Positions 1 to 8,605 of a stretch of 45,725 bases of DNA are shown here, piece after piece. Positions within the stretch are counted from its first letter, which is position 1. Every line of letters begins with the position of its first letter. The DNA lies in assembly GCA_017624895.1 (NCBI GenBank), contig JAGAMB010000008.1, positions 1-45,725 of the forward strand, given 5' to 3'. A model generated the notes under the pieces. That model was not told the origin of the DNA. It worked only from the letters and a program-made list of their open reading frames with translations, and searched no databases. Both the position numbers and the translations under genes were made by a program. Source of the stretch: Ruminococcus sp. (GTDB lineage: Bacteria; Bacillota; Clostridia; Oscillospirales; Ruminococcaceae).

Positions 1-310
1 ATCGGAAAGGGAGGGAGAAAGGGGAAAGGGAAAGGAGAGTTCCAGAGAGGAAAACCGTAGGGGAAAGAGGGAGGGGAAAGCCGATTTTTGTGCCAGTTTA
101 ATTTTCCCCTCCCTCGTTCCCCGTAGGTTGTCCTCTTTGGTATAAAAATTACCCTTTTGCATTTATATAAATATAAAAAAATAAAGTTTTAAGTGTTACA
201 AGGTACTACAAAGAACAACAGTATATATCCAATTCGTAGGAGCAAATGACCTGCACCCGTGTGTAAATTCATCTTTTTCTACAGATTGAGTAAATTTGTT
301 TCGATTTGCG
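1..310. repeat. purine-rich tract and large imperfect hairpin; no gene
   Basis: No coding region is supported here. Positions 1-80 are almost pure purine on the plus strand (runs of GGGA and GGAAA). Positions 42-80 and 101-139 are imperfect inverted repeats: about 33 of 39 aligned bases match, with a perfect core GAGGGAGGGGAAA, and the 20-nt loop is TA-rich. Transcripts of the minus-strand operon ending at 311 would run into this hairpin, so it may act as their 3' end, but no clean T-run follows it. Positions 140-310 are AT-rich. Around 231-275 there is a short stretch resembling an intergenic repeat remnant, which I cannot confirm from one copy. Confidence 0.5.
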
Positions 311-715
311 TTATTCAGCTTTTCTCTTAATCAGATAAAAAATGCCGAATAATCCAAGATATATGATAATCAACAGCAGATTTATTATAATGCTTTGTAT
401 TGTATTGTCATAATTAATGATTATATTGTTTTGCTTGTCATATATTATTGTAATGTGTTTTCCGTACAGGTATTCAACATTATTTCGGTGTCCTTGCAGA
501 AAATAGTCCGTATACAAAGGTTCCTCTATATGCTGAACACCATCTGAGTCAACAAAATCTCCAAAAACAACACCGTCAGGAAGCCCAACAAAAGAAATTG
601 TACAGTCAGCTTTTTCACCATTACGCATATTAAAAAGATTATAAGCGTTACAGCACATAATTACGGCTGATATCGCAATAAGAATAATCAGCACTATCCT
701 GATAATTTTTTTCAT
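311..715 (-). CDS. small two-TM membrane protein, unknown function
   Basis: 134 aa. A hydrophobic segment at about residues 5-25 and a second at about 108-130 flank a polar domain of about 80 residues that should lie outside the membrane. The protein ends in a basic KRK cytoplasmic tail. The layout resembles DUF3592-type small membrane proteins, but I see no diagnostic motif. An AAGGGGAGGG ribosome binding site precedes the ATG, and the gene starts 11 bp after the cardiolipin synthase stop, so it is the last gene of the galactokinase-like/cls operon. A membrane or envelope role is inferred only from that position. Confidence 0.75.
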   Translation of the reverse strand: MKKIIRIVLIILIAISAVIMCCNAYNLFNMRNGEKADCTISFVGLPDGVVFGDFVDSDGVQHIEEPLYTDYFLQGHRNNVEYLYGKHITIIYDKQNNIIINYDNTIQSIIINLLLIIIYLGLFGIFYLIKRKAE

Positions 716-726
716 ATACCCTCCCC

Positions 727-2304
727 TTAAAACAACGGCGCAACAAATTTTAAAATCTGCCCCGAAATTTTATAGAAAACCTTTTCTTTTTTGATAGTTT
801 CAAGTGTCACTTCACGGCATTTTTCCAAGGTCTGCAAAAAATCTGCTTCAATATCTGTAATACAGCTTGTCTTATACATATATGCCGCACACTCAAAATG
901 ATGATACAGACTGCGGTAATCAAGATTTATCGTTCCTACAACAGCTTTCTCATCGTCACATACAAATATTTTTGAATGAACAAATCCAGGGGTAAACTCA
1001 TATAGCTTTACTCCCGCCTTCGTAAGTTCTTTATAATGAGTCTTTGCAAGAGCAAATGCCATTTTCTTATCGGGTATTCCGGGAAGAATAATTTTAACGT
1101 CTACTCCCCTCTGCGCCGCAAATTTTATGGCATTTTTCATTTCTCCGTCAAGTATCAGATATGGCGTCATTATGTGAACATAGCTTGTGGCACGATTGAG
1201 AATATCAATATAGACATTCTCCCCTACCTTTTCATCGTCAAGAGGACAATCAGCGTAAGGCATCACAAATCCACCGCATTTTTCAGCTTTAATTGGTTCA
1301 AGCCACTTATCCCACTCTGGAGATTTTTCAGATATATTCCATATCTGCAGAAACATCAATGTAAAACTGCGTACTGCTTCGCCTTTCAGCATAACTGCTG
1401 AGTCCTTCCAATAGCCAAAGCGTTCACAGCGGTTGATATATTCATCAGCAAAATTAATGCCTCCTGTAAACGCAGTTTTTCCGTCTATAACAAGGATCTT
1501 ACGGTGATCGCGATAGTTATAATAGGTTGACAGAAATGGCGTTATAGGCGCAAATGCCTTACATTTTATGCCAAGCTCCGCCAGACGTTTGGGGTAATCA
1601 TGAGTCAGGGTAGACATTTCGCACATCCCGTCATACATTACACGAATTTCAATGCCCTCTGCTGCCTTTCTTTTCAGCGTTTCAAGTATTTTTCCCCACA
1701 TATATCCTTCGGCAATGATGAAATACTCCATAAATATGAAGTTTTCAGCCTTTTCAAGCTCCTCTATAACAGAGGCGAATTTTTCTTCTCCGCTGGAATA
1801 GAACCTTGTTTCTGTGTTGGTATAAATAGGAAAACAACCTGTACGGCTGACATATCGGCATAAATCATCTGTTCCTGAACAGGTAAGCTGAATATCCGCC
1901 ATAACATTCTCGTCCTGAGGAATAATATTTTTCGTTTCCTTGGTGAGGATTTCTACACGCTTTTTTATTGCATAATGACCGAAATCCGTCTGCGTCATAA
2001 CAAATAAAATTGTTCCGGGAACAGGAAAAAGGAAAAATATTATCATCCATGTCAACTTTGCTGTGGAGTCCATTTCACAGTTGAAAAGCCATACAATGGA
2101 GGATGCGGTCAGAATTCCGAAAAAAACTTTAAAATAGGGAGAAGATTCTTTAAAATGAATGTACATAGATGCAACGATAAATATCTGTAGTGCAAAAAGC
2201 AGCAAAATCATAAAAAAACGGCTGAAAATAAGCTTGAAAAAGCCTTTTTTCTGTTTTGGTATAAGTCTGTATATACCGTCATTCGGTATTTTTCTTCTGC
2301 GCAT
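727..2304 (-). CDS. cls: cardiolipin synthase (phospholipase D family)
   Basis: 525 aa, normal length for bacterial cardiolipin synthases, which condense two phosphatidylglycerols into cardiolipin and glycerol at the membrane. N-terminal hydrophobic segments (about residues 27-50, 58-75 and 83-103) anchor it. Two PLD HKD motifs are intact: H267-x-K269-x4-D274, followed by GGIN, and H443-x-K445-x4-D450, followed by GTINLDYRS. GAGGGA lies upstream of the ATG. It starts 9 bp after the stop of the galactokinase-like gene and is followed after 11 bp by a small membrane protein gene, so the three are probably co-transcribed. The family call is firm; cardiolipin synthase rather than another PLD-type transferase follows from architecture and length. 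Confidence 0.93.
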   Translation of the reverse strand: MRRRKIPNDGIYRLIPKQKKGFFKLIFSRFFMILLLFALQIFIVASMYIHFKESSPYFKVFFGILTASSIVWLFNCEMDSTAKLTWMIIFFLFPVPGTILFVMTQTDFGHYAIKKRVEILTKETKNIIPQDENVMADIQLTCSGTDDLCRYVSRTGCFPIYTNTETRFYSSGEEKFASVIEELEKAENFIFMEYFIIAEGYMWGKILETLKRKAAEGIEIRVMYDGMCEMSTLTHDYPKRLAELGIKCKAFAPITPFLSTYYNYRDHRKILVIDGKTAFTGGINFADEYINRCERFGYWKDSAVMLKGEAVRSFTLMFLQIWNISEKSPEWDKWLEPIKAEKCGGFVMPYADCPLDDEKVGENVYIDILNRATSYVHIMTPYLILDGEMKNAIKFAAQRGVDVKIILPGIPDKKMAFALAKTHYKELTKAGVKLYEFTPGFVHSKIFVCDDEKAVVGTINLDYRSLYHHFECAAYMYKTSCITDIEADFLQTLEKCREVTLETIKKEKVFYKISGQILKFVAPLF

Positions 2305-2313
2305 TTTAATCCC

Positions 2314-3597
2314 TCAATTAAATAATTCTATCATATTTTCATTTCTTATTCCCATAACCTGTGTGCTGCCAGAACCAAAAATCCTGTCAAGCTCTCTGAT
2401 ATAACCATTTACCAGATAATTCGGCACAAATGCTTGAATTGCGCCTGTAAAACTTCCGCTGCACACTCTGACTGCACCTGCCCCCCTGAGATATCGCTTG
2501 CTTACAGTAAGTGCAACCATTAGAGCCTGCTTTACGGGATTTCCCAAAGAATTAATATTATTCGCCAGCATTGCCCAAGACTCAGCTGATTGATTTACAA
2601 GACTGAAAAATTCAGTCAGTCTGCCATATTCAAGTGCTTCCTGTATCATTACTGTACGCTGTTTTTCATCGAAGAAATGAGCAGCACTCAGAATGACTCT
2701 ATCATTGCATTTTTCGCGGATTTCCGGAAGGTTATCGTAGAATTTTTCCTCATCTGCGTCGCTGATATGATCGACTCCCATAATCTTTGCAGCTGATTTC
2801 ATATCCTCGATTATTTCGTTACATTCATTCCTGTAATCGCTGCAATTTTCCTTTACATTGACAACACAAAGACTATAACCGGACTTTGAAAAATCAAAAT
2901 CAAATTTATGTATTTTGGGCTCAGCGGAATTGTTCATATCAAATGAAAGTATTCCACATGATGCACAGGTCAGGCGCTCAATAAAATCGCAGCTATTTTC
3001 GGAAGAATTTTCCTTATCCTGCCAACCAATTTTTGCGACTTCCGTAACTGATAACTTACTCTCACACATATTGTTGATAATATTGCATATAAGTATTTCT
3101 AAGGCTGCTGAAGTTGAAAGTCCGCTTTCTGCCGTGATATCGGAAGTTATATAAGCGTCAAATCCGCAAATCTCCATACCTTTTTCAATGAAATCAGAAA
3201 CAATGCCGCATATTACTGCTGAAATTTTACTGTCACTTTTAGCAATATCTGACAAGTCTGAAATATCAATTTCAATAGCCTTGACACCCTCACAGCTGAT
3301 ACGTATGACCGATTCGTCATGATAAGCCACAATTGCCAGTATATCGAGGGTTACTGCCGCTGTAAAGACACAGCCGCACTGATAATTCATGTGATTTCCG
3401 CAAATTTCTGTATTAGCAGGAACGGAAAAAACGTGTATTTCCTCACGCTGAGGGTAAAGTTTTGAAAAATTCTCCGCAGCATTGAGATATCTGGCACGTT
3501 GACGCAGCTTTTCCATATCAGTCTGACGATACATCTGCAAAAACAGTTCATCCATACCGCCGTTTGAAATTTTATTTGAAAAATCATAAATAGTCAT
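2314..3597 (-). CDS. galactokinase-like GHMP kinase with altered active site
   Basis: 427 aa, galactokinase length. All three GHMP motifs can be placed. The substrate motif reads PANTEICGNHMNYQ at residues 60-73 where galactokinases have PGRxxxxGxHxDxx. The ATP loop GLSTSAA is at about 159-165, and motif 3 is near the C-terminus (VRVCSGSFTGAIQAFVP). Key positions differ: the catalytic Arg of PGR is N62, the sugar-binding Asp is N71, and the catalytic Asp of the usual MDQ motif aligns with E207 followed by R208. It may therefore be a poor kinase, act on another substrate, or be a sensor-like pseudoenzyme. An AGGTGA ribosome binding site precedes the ATG. It is the first gene of a minus-strand operon with cls. 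No other Leloir-pathway genes are adjacent. Confidence 0.75.
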   Translation of the reverse strand: MTIYDFSNKISNGGMDELFLQMYRQTDMEKLRQRARYLNAAENFSKLYPQREEIHVFSVPANTEICGNHMNYQCGCVFTAAVTLDILAIVAYHDESVIRISCEGVKAIEIDISDLSDIAKSDSKISAVICGIVSDFIEKGMEICGFDAYITSDITAESGLSTSAALEILICNIINNMCESKLSVTEVAKIGWQDKENSSENSCDFIERLTCASCGILSFDMNNSAEPKIHKFDFDFSKSGYSLCVVNVKENCSDYRNECNEIIEDMKSAAKIMGVDHISDADEEKFYDNLPEIREKCNDRVILSAAHFFDEKQRTVMIQEALEYGRLTEFFSLVNQSAESWAMLANNINSLGNPVKQALMVALTVSKRYLRGAGAVRVCSGSFTGAIQAFVPNYLVNGYIRELDRIFGSGSTQVMGIRNENMIELFN

Positions 3598-3619
3598 AAA
3601 ATCACCTACTTCAAATAAT

Positions 3620-3648
3620 ATTATATACCTTTTTAAGAAAAAAATCCA
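3620..3648 (-). promoter_or_regulatory. possible SigA promoter of the galactokinase-like/cls operon
   Basis: On the minus strand a perfect TATAAT (3620-3625) lies 23 bp upstream of the start codon at 3597. At a 17-nt spacing the -35 position reads TGGATT (3643-3648), a poor match, so only the -10 is convincing. The rest of the 3598-3897 gap holds the GH130 promoter and otherwise AT-rich sequence with no gene. Confidence 0.35.
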
Positions 3649-3805
3649 TAGTTTTCATTAAATTTTCATTTCCCAAACTATTCTGTCAATTATAACAACG
3701 TCGCACAGAGCCTATAAACAGCTTTATTCGTTGTTTTCTCAAGTATATTGTTCTTTGCTAATATTTGTTAAATAAAAATATTTTTCCGGACTCTCATCTT
3801 TTCCC

Positions 3806-3834
3806 TTGACATTAGCTACAAAATATAGTATACT
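3806..3834 (+). promoter_or_regulatory. SigA promoter of the GH130 gene
   Basis: TTGACA (3806-3811) and TATACT (3829-3834) are separated by exactly 17 nt, close to consensus. The ribosome binding site AAAGGAGG lies at 3881-3888, nine bases before the ATG at 3898. Confidence 0.8.
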
Positions 3835-3897
3835 TAAATTATAGTAAAAACAATAATAATTAATCAGATATTTAATTAATAAAGGAGGCAAAATATC

Positions 3898-4917
3898 ATG
3901 GCTGATATAAAAATTATTGCTCCCCCTCTGCCGAATATGCCCTGGAGCGACAAGCCTGCGAATTGTAAGACACCTATGTGGCGGCATCCGGATAACCCGA
4001 TAATAAAAAGAAATCCCCTCCCCGATGTTGCCCGTATATTCAACAGTGCTGTCATTCCCTATGAAAACGGCTATGTGGGCGTTTTCCGCGGAGAGCAGCG
4101 TGACGGAGTTCCTCACGTTTACTTTGGCACAAGCTCCGATGCACTTAACTGGAGCTTTCAGGAAGAAAAAATTAAGTTTGTAGACGAAGAAGGAAATCCT
4201 TTTCAGCCTATCTATGCTTATGATCCAAGATTAATTAAAGTTGAAGATACTTATTACGCTATATGGTGTCAGGATATGTACGGCGCATCAATCGGTATGG
4301 CTAAAACAACAGATTTCAAGACATTTACCCGCCTTGAAAATCCATTTCTGCCATATAACCGCAACGCTGTGCTTTTCCCCAGAAAAATCAACGGCAACTT
4401 TGTAATGCTGTCGCGTCCCTGCGATAACGGACATACCGCATTCGGCGATATATTCCTCAGTGAAAGTCCTGATATGGTATACTGGGGCAGGCACCGTCAT
4501 GTTATGGGCAAATCTGACAACTGGTGGGAAAACCTCAAAATAGGAGGCGGAGCTGCTCCAATTGAAACAGATAAGGGCTGGCTCATTTTCTACCATGGTG
4601 TTGTGAACACCTGCAACGGTTATGTTTACAGCATAGGCGCTGCAATTCTCGATATCAACGAACCATCAAAGGTACTCCACCGCTGTTCACGATATGTACT
4701 AGCTCCAGAAGAATGGTACGAGGAACGTGGATTTGTGCCTAACGTATGCTTCCCCTGCTGTACTCTCCACGATTCAGAAACAGGCAGAATTGCCCTTTAT
4801 TATGGTTGTGCCGATAGCTATGTGGGAGTTGCTTATACAACGGTTGAAGAAATATACGACTACATATTAAAGTATGACAAGCTCCAGGGTGACGATTCTT
4901 CAATCGGAAAAAGATAA
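3898..4917 (+). CDS. GH130 beta-1,4-mannooligosaccharide phosphorylase-like enzyme
   Basis: 339 aa. GH130 enzymes cleave beta-mannosides with phosphate, releasing alpha-mannose-1-phosphate, usually in the cytoplasm after import. Supporting motifs are NSAVIPYENGYVGVFRGE at about residues 49-66, YAYDPR with the likely proton-donor Asp D109, a blade motif NRNAVLFPRK, and GWLIFYHGV. There is no signal peptide, as expected for an intracellular phosphorylase. Length and N-terminus resemble the GH130_2 type (Ruminococcus mannooligosaccharide phosphorylase) more than the longer mannosylglucose phosphorylases; subfamily assignment is my inference. It is a single-gene unit with its own promoter and terminator. 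No mannanase or epimerase is adjacent, so the substrate must come from elsewhere; mannose-1-phosphate could enter metabolism through a phosphohexomutase such as the one at 14.7 kb. Confidence 0.88.
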   Translation: MADIKIIAPPLPNMPWSDKPANCKTPMWRHPDNPIIKRNPLPDVARIFNSAVIPYENGYVGVFRGEQRDGVPHVYFGTSSDALNWSFQEEKIKFVDEEGNPFQPIYAYDPRLIKVEDTYYAIWCQDMYGASIGMAKTTDFKTFTRLENPFLPYNRNAVLFPRKINGNFVMLSRPCDNGHTAFGDIFLSESPDMVYWGRHRHVMGKSDNWWENLKIGGGAAPIETDKGWLIFYHGVVNTCNGYVYSIGAAILDINEPSKVLHRCSRYVLAPEEWYEERGFVPNVCFPCCTLHDSETGRIALYYGCADSYVGVAYTTVEEIYDYILKYDKLQGDDSSIGKR

Positions 4918-4945
4918 AATTTGCCATTTCCTACCTATCCTCTCG

Positions 4946-4976
4946 TCCCTGTCGGATTATCCGACAGGGATTTTTT
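4946..4976 (+). terminator. Rho-independent terminator after GH130 gene
   Basis: TCCCTGTCGG (4946-4955) pairs perfectly with CCGACAGGGA (4961-4970) across a 5-nt loop and is followed by six T residues. Confidence 0.93.
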
Positions 4977-5060
4977 CGTCATTTTACACAATAACAGCTG
5001 TTTATAATTGTTCAATAATAACTTGATTTGCCGTTTTTTTAGATTTTTCGCAAAAAAAGC

Positions 5061-5089
5061 TTGCAGTTTTTTGTGAAATGTGATAAAAT
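5061..5089 (+). promoter_or_regulatory. SigA promoter of the ddl-like/DUF1934/argS operon
   Basis: TTGCAG (5061-5066), 17-nt spacer, TAAAAT (5084-5089) with an extended -10 TGA at 5081-5083. It lies about 140 bp upstream of the ddl-like start. Confidence 0.65.
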
Positions 5090-5175
5090 AGATACGATAA
5101 ATTACTATCGAATGTTATGCTTTGACAATCCAACAGGAGCATATATCATCAATTCAACGATAAATTTTTTATTTT

Positions 5176-5208
5176 ATTGCTCCGCTTTATCTGATTCAGC
5201 GGTGCAAT
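5176..5208 (+). promoter_or_regulatory. hairpin in the leader of the ddl-like gene
   Basis: ATTGCTCCGCT (5176-5186) pairs with AGCGGTGCAAT (5198-5208) with one mismatch and an 11-nt loop. It ends about 10 nt before the AAGGAG ribosome binding site. It lacks a T-run and lacks T-box hallmarks, so a role in translation control or RNA stability is only a possibility. Confidence 0.4.
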
Positions 5209-5229
5209 AATCTGACTAAGGAGTATACT

Positions 5230-6303
5230 ATGGCAAAAATCAAGGCCGCCGTCATTTTTGGCGGTACTTCACAGGAACACGAATTATCTCTTGCATCTGC
5301 TGCTGAGGTCATACGCAATATTCCCTCCGATACCTACGAGGTCATCGCTGTGGGAATTACCCGTAAAGGCCGCTGGCTGTACTTTCCGGGAGATGCTGAT
5401 GAAATTGCAGACGGAACATGGGAAACAAATCCCGACTGCACCTCCGCTATACTCTCCCCCGATCCTCTCCACAGAGGTATCATTATTATGGAAAACGGTG
5501 AGACTTCAATAAGACGCATTGACGTTGTACTCCCTCTGCTTCAGGGCAAAAAAGGCGCTGACGGTACGATTCAGGGACTTCTGAATATGGCAGGAATCCC
5601 CTATGCAGGCTGCTCTCTGCTGTCCTCAGCTTCCTGTATGGATAAATCCCATACTCATATGATTTTAGACGACTACGGTATCAGAACTGCACCTTGGAAG
5701 CTCATTACCCAGCGGGATATTAACAATATTGACGAAAAATGTCTTGAAATTTCTAAATCCATCGGCTTCCCCATGGCAGTAAAACCGGCAAACAGCGGCT
5801 GCAGCGCAGGTACAAGCACCGCTAAGGATTTAAACGAGCTGATCTCCGCTGTAAAGCTTGCTTTTTCCAATGATAAAAAGGTTGTAGTTGAAAAATATGT
5901 AAGCGGACGAAAGCTTGAAGTTGCTGTTTTCGGCTATGACTCTCCATTTGCTTCAAACGTTGGTGAAATAATCCCTACTGATGTAAAATATGATCCCACC
6001 GAAGTCAGAAAAAGCTCCGGTGATGATCTTGTGATCCCTGCTGATCTGCCGCCTGAAACAGCTGAATATATCTGCGAAACAGCAATAAAGGCATTCAAGG
6101 CGATGAACTGCAAAGGCATTGCAAGAATTGATTTCTTCCTCGCTGAAGACGGTACGCTGTTTCTTAACAAAATAGGCACAGCTCCAGGTCTGCGCATTAA
6201 CAGCGTTTATCCGAAACTTATGAAAGAATACGGAATGGAGCTGTCTGAGGTTATAGATATGCTCCTTGAAGCGGCTATAGAAAACGCTGATAAAAGCTAT
6301 TAA
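5230..6303 (+). CDS. D-alanine--D-alanine ligase-like ATP-grasp protein with altered metal site
   Basis: 357 aa with the full Ddl fold. The N-terminal GGTSQEHELS keeps the substrate-contacting Glu (E16). ATP-side residues are present: MDK at 137-139, K185 in VKPAN, and VEKYVSG near 220-226. D301 and R299 in the GIARIDFF motif are also kept. However, the near-universal LNEIN motif that binds the two magnesium ions reads LNKIG (K314, G316), the LHGPxGEDG loop reads LQGKKGADG (Q105), and the omega-loop YEAKY is not recognisable. Canonical ligases make D-Ala-D-Ala for peptidoglycan; this copy may use other substrates or be inactive, so I give no gene symbol. It is followed after 4-13 bp by a DUF1934 gene and then argS. 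A second, canonical ddl elsewhere in the genome is expected. Confidence 0.8.
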   Translation: MAKIKAAVIFGGTSQEHELSLASAAEVIRNIPSDTYEVIAVGITRKGRWLYFPGDADEIADGTWETNPDCTSAILSPDPLHRGIIIMENGETSIRRIDVVLPLLQGKKGADGTIQGLLNMAGIPYAGCSLLSSASCMDKSHTHMILDDYGIRTAPWKLITQRDINNIDEKCLEISKSIGFPMAVKPANSGCSAGTSTAKDLNELISAVKLAFSNDKKVVVEKYVSGRKLEVAVFGYDSPFASNVGEIIPTDVKYDPTEVRKSSGDDLVIPADLPPETAEYICETAIKAFKAMNCKGIARIDFFLAEDGTLFLNKIGTAPGLRINSVYPKLMKEYGMELSEVIDMLLEAAIENADKSY

Positions 6304-6316
6304 AAGGATGGATATT

Positions 6317-6727
6317 TTGAAAAACAATGTTACAATTTCCCTGACCAGTATTCAATGGCAGGACGGTGAAAAAACCCAGACAGAGCTTGTAACAAAGGCA
6401 AAGCACTCACATTCGGGAGGCTGTGATATCATCTCCTATGAGGATACCGAAGCTACAGGCTTTGAAGGCTCCGTCACTACCATTAAAACCGACGGAAGCT
6501 CAGCTTATATAACAAGGGAGGGTACGGCTAATTCCGCCCTCGCTCTTGAAGTAGGACGAAAGAATTTCTGTCAGTATGATACCCCATACGGCAGTATGCG
6601 TCTTGGAGTATACACTCATAATGTGGATAACACAATTGCTGAAAATGGCAGACTTTACCTTAAATATTCGCTTGATCTCAACGCATCTCCTCTTTCGGAG
6701 AATGAGCTTATAATGACAATAAATTAA
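6317..6727 (+). CDS. DUF1934 (YwiB-like) beta-barrel protein
   Basis: 136 aa from a TTG start at 6317. This start is chosen because AAAAGGATGG then sits at normal distance; an ATG at 6308 overlaps that site. The sequence alternates short beta strands and has typical DUF1934 stretches: ISYEDTEATGFEGSVTTIK near the middle, then YGSMRLGVYTHNV, and a C-terminal LYLKYSLDLN. DUF1934 proteins are small calycin-like barrels of unknown function. A gene of this family next to argS is a conserved arrangement in Firmicutes (ywiB-argS in Bacillus), which supports the call. It lies 4-13 bp after the ddl-like gene and 60 bp before argS. Confidence 0.82.
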   Translation: MKNNVTISLTSIQWQDGEKTQTELVTKAKHSHSGGCDIISYEDTEATGFEGSVTTIKTDGSSAYITREGTANSALALEVGRKNFCQYDTPYGSMRLGVYTHNVDNTIAENGRLYLKYSLDLNASPLSENELIMTIN

Positions 6728-6787
6728 AAAAATACCGGCGGCTGACCTCACAGTCAATACGCCTTGAAATTTGAAAGGAAGATATCA

Positions 6788-8554
6788 ATGTCAGATCTTA
6801 TCAAATCCGCTTCTGAGGAGCTTCGCGGACTTATACTTGAAGCTCTCGGAAAGCTTGTTGCAGAGGGAGCTGCTCCAGCTGACGCTCTCCCCGATTTTAC
6901 AGTAGAAATACCCGCAGACAAAACTCATGGAGACTTTGCCGCAAATACCGCAATGGTTTGCGCAAGAGCATTTAAAATGCCTCCAAGAAAGATTGCGGAG
7001 CTTTTATGTGAAAAAATAGATCTCAACGGATCAGTTTTCGAACGTACAGAAATCGCCGGTCCCGGTTTTATGAATTTCTTCCTCAACAAGAAATGGTTCG
7101 CAGACGCTTTGCAGAATGTCCTCGACGAAAACAACAGCTACGGAAGAACAGACGCCGGAAAGGGCAAAAGAGTTCTTGTGGAATTTGTTTCTGCTAACCC
7201 TACAGGCCCTATGCATATAGGCAACGCTCGCGGCGGAGCAATCGGTGACTGCCTTGCAAGCGTTCTCGATTGGGCAGGATATCACGCTGAACGTGAATTT
7301 TATGTCAATGACGCCGGAAATCAGATCGAAAAATTCGGAAAATCCCTTGAACTCCGCTATATGCAGCTTTGCTCTGAAAAGGGTGCTGCTGCAATCGAAA
7401 AGTACACCGATAAAGAGGAGCTTATAAAATATCTCTACGATTTAAGCGGCGAGGGTATGGATTTTGAAATGCCTGAGGACGTTTACCTCGGTATGGATAT
7501 AATCGAACACGCAAAGAAATTCCTTGATATAAACGGAAGTGATATGGCTTCGGCTTCCGTAGAAGAAAGAAGAAAAGCCCTCGTTGACTACGCGCTTCCT
7601 ATTAATATAGCAGGTCTTGAACGCGACCTTAAAAAATACCGTATCGTTTACGATAACTGGTTCAAGGAAAGCGTTATTCATGAAAGAAATGAAACAAAAT
7701 CAGTTGTGGACAAGCTTCTCGAAAACGGAAATGCTTACGAGCTTGATGGCGCTGTATGGTTCAAGGCTACCGATTACGGTATGGATAAGGACTTTGTTCT
7801 CCGCCGTTCTAACGGACTTTACACCTACATCGTTCCGGATATTGCTTACCACTATGACAAACTTGTAACACGTAATTTTGATATAGCTATCAACATTCTC
7901 GGTGCTGACCATCATGGCTATGTTCCCCGTCTGAAAGCAGCTCTGACTGCCCTTGGTGTTGACGCTTCAAAGCTTGATGTTATTCTTATGCAGATGGTTC
8001 GTCTTGTCCGCAACGGCGAAACTGTAAAACTTTCAAAGAGAAGCGGCAAGGCAATAACTCTTGTAACACTTCTTGACGAAATACCGATTGACGCAGCAAG
8101 ATTTTATTTTAACCTTCGTGAAGCTAATTCACAGTTTGAGTTTGACCTCGACCTCGCTGTTGAAAAGTCGTCACAAAACCCTGTATTCTATGTTCAGTAC
8201 GCTCATGCAAGAATATGCAGTCTTATGGCTAACCTTTCAGCTGATGGCATAACACTTCCTGAAAACGCTGATCTCACACTTCTCAGCGATACGAGAGAGA
8301 TCGAGCTTATCCGCCACCTTGCTTCACTTCCACGCGAAGTTGAGCTTGCGGCTAAGAATTATGATCCGTCAAAGCTTACAAAGTACGCTATTGATACAGC
8401 TACTCTGTTCCATCGTTTCTATGACGGATGCAGCGTAAAGAATGCGGAAACTCCGGAGCTTATGAACGCAAGAATTATACTTGCACAGGCTGTTCGTCAG
8501 GTATTGAGAAACGTTCTTACAATCCTTAAAATCGACTGTCCTGAAAAAATGTAA
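6788..8554 (+). CDS. argS: arginyl-tRNA synthetase
   Basis: 588 aa from the ATG at 6788, which has GAAAGGAAG upstream; a TTG at 6764 would add eight residues but lacks a good ribosome binding site. A class I synthetase that charges tRNA-Arg in the cytoplasm. Seen in order: the N-terminal Arg-tRNA synthetase additional domain, the HIGH-type motif in NPTGPMHIGNARGG near residue 125-138, the ArgS-typical GADHHGY segment, a KMSK-like VKLSKRSG loop, and the C-terminal DALR anticodon-binding domain (TKYAIDTATLFHRFYD). Length is normal. No T-box leader is visible directly upstream, so it is probably transcribed with the ddl-like and DUF1934 genes. Confidence 0.97.
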   Translation: MSDLIKSASEELRGLILEALGKLVAEGAAPADALPDFTVEIPADKTHGDFAANTAMVCARAFKMPPRKIAELLCEKIDLNGSVFERTEIAGPGFMNFFLNKKWFADALQNVLDENNSYGRTDAGKGKRVLVEFVSANPTGPMHIGNARGGAIGDCLASVLDWAGYHAEREFYVNDAGNQIEKFGKSLELRYMQLCSEKGAAAIEKYTDKEELIKYLYDLSGEGMDFEMPEDVYLGMDIIEHAKKFLDINGSDMASASVEERRKALVDYALPINIAGLERDLKKYRIVYDNWFKESVIHERNETKSVVDKLLENGNAYELDGAVWFKATDYGMDKDFVLRRSNGLYTYIVPDIAYHYDKLVTRNFDIAINILGADHHGYVPRLKAALTALGVDASKLDVILMQMVRLVRNGETVKLSKRSGKAITLVTLLDEIPIDAARFYFNLREANSQFEFDLDLAVEKSSQNPVFYVQYAHARICSLMANLSADGITLPENADLTLLSDTREIELIRHLASLPREVELAAKNYDPSKLTKYAIDTATLFHRFYDGCSVKNAETPELMNARIILAQAVRQVLRNVLTILKIDCPEKM

Positions 8555-8605
8555 CAGAAATTACCTTAAAAGTTACTATTTGGTTACAAAAAAATGTTTG
8601 GCAGT

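Noticed and set aside
3739-4116. 125-residue minus-strand frame across the GH130 start
   Set aside because: It crosses the GH130 promoter and coding region, with no ribosome binding site or domain.
5090-5229. T-box riboswitch before the ddl-like/argS operon
   Set aside because: The hairpin lacks the T-box sequence and specifier-stem layout; only a simple stem is visible.
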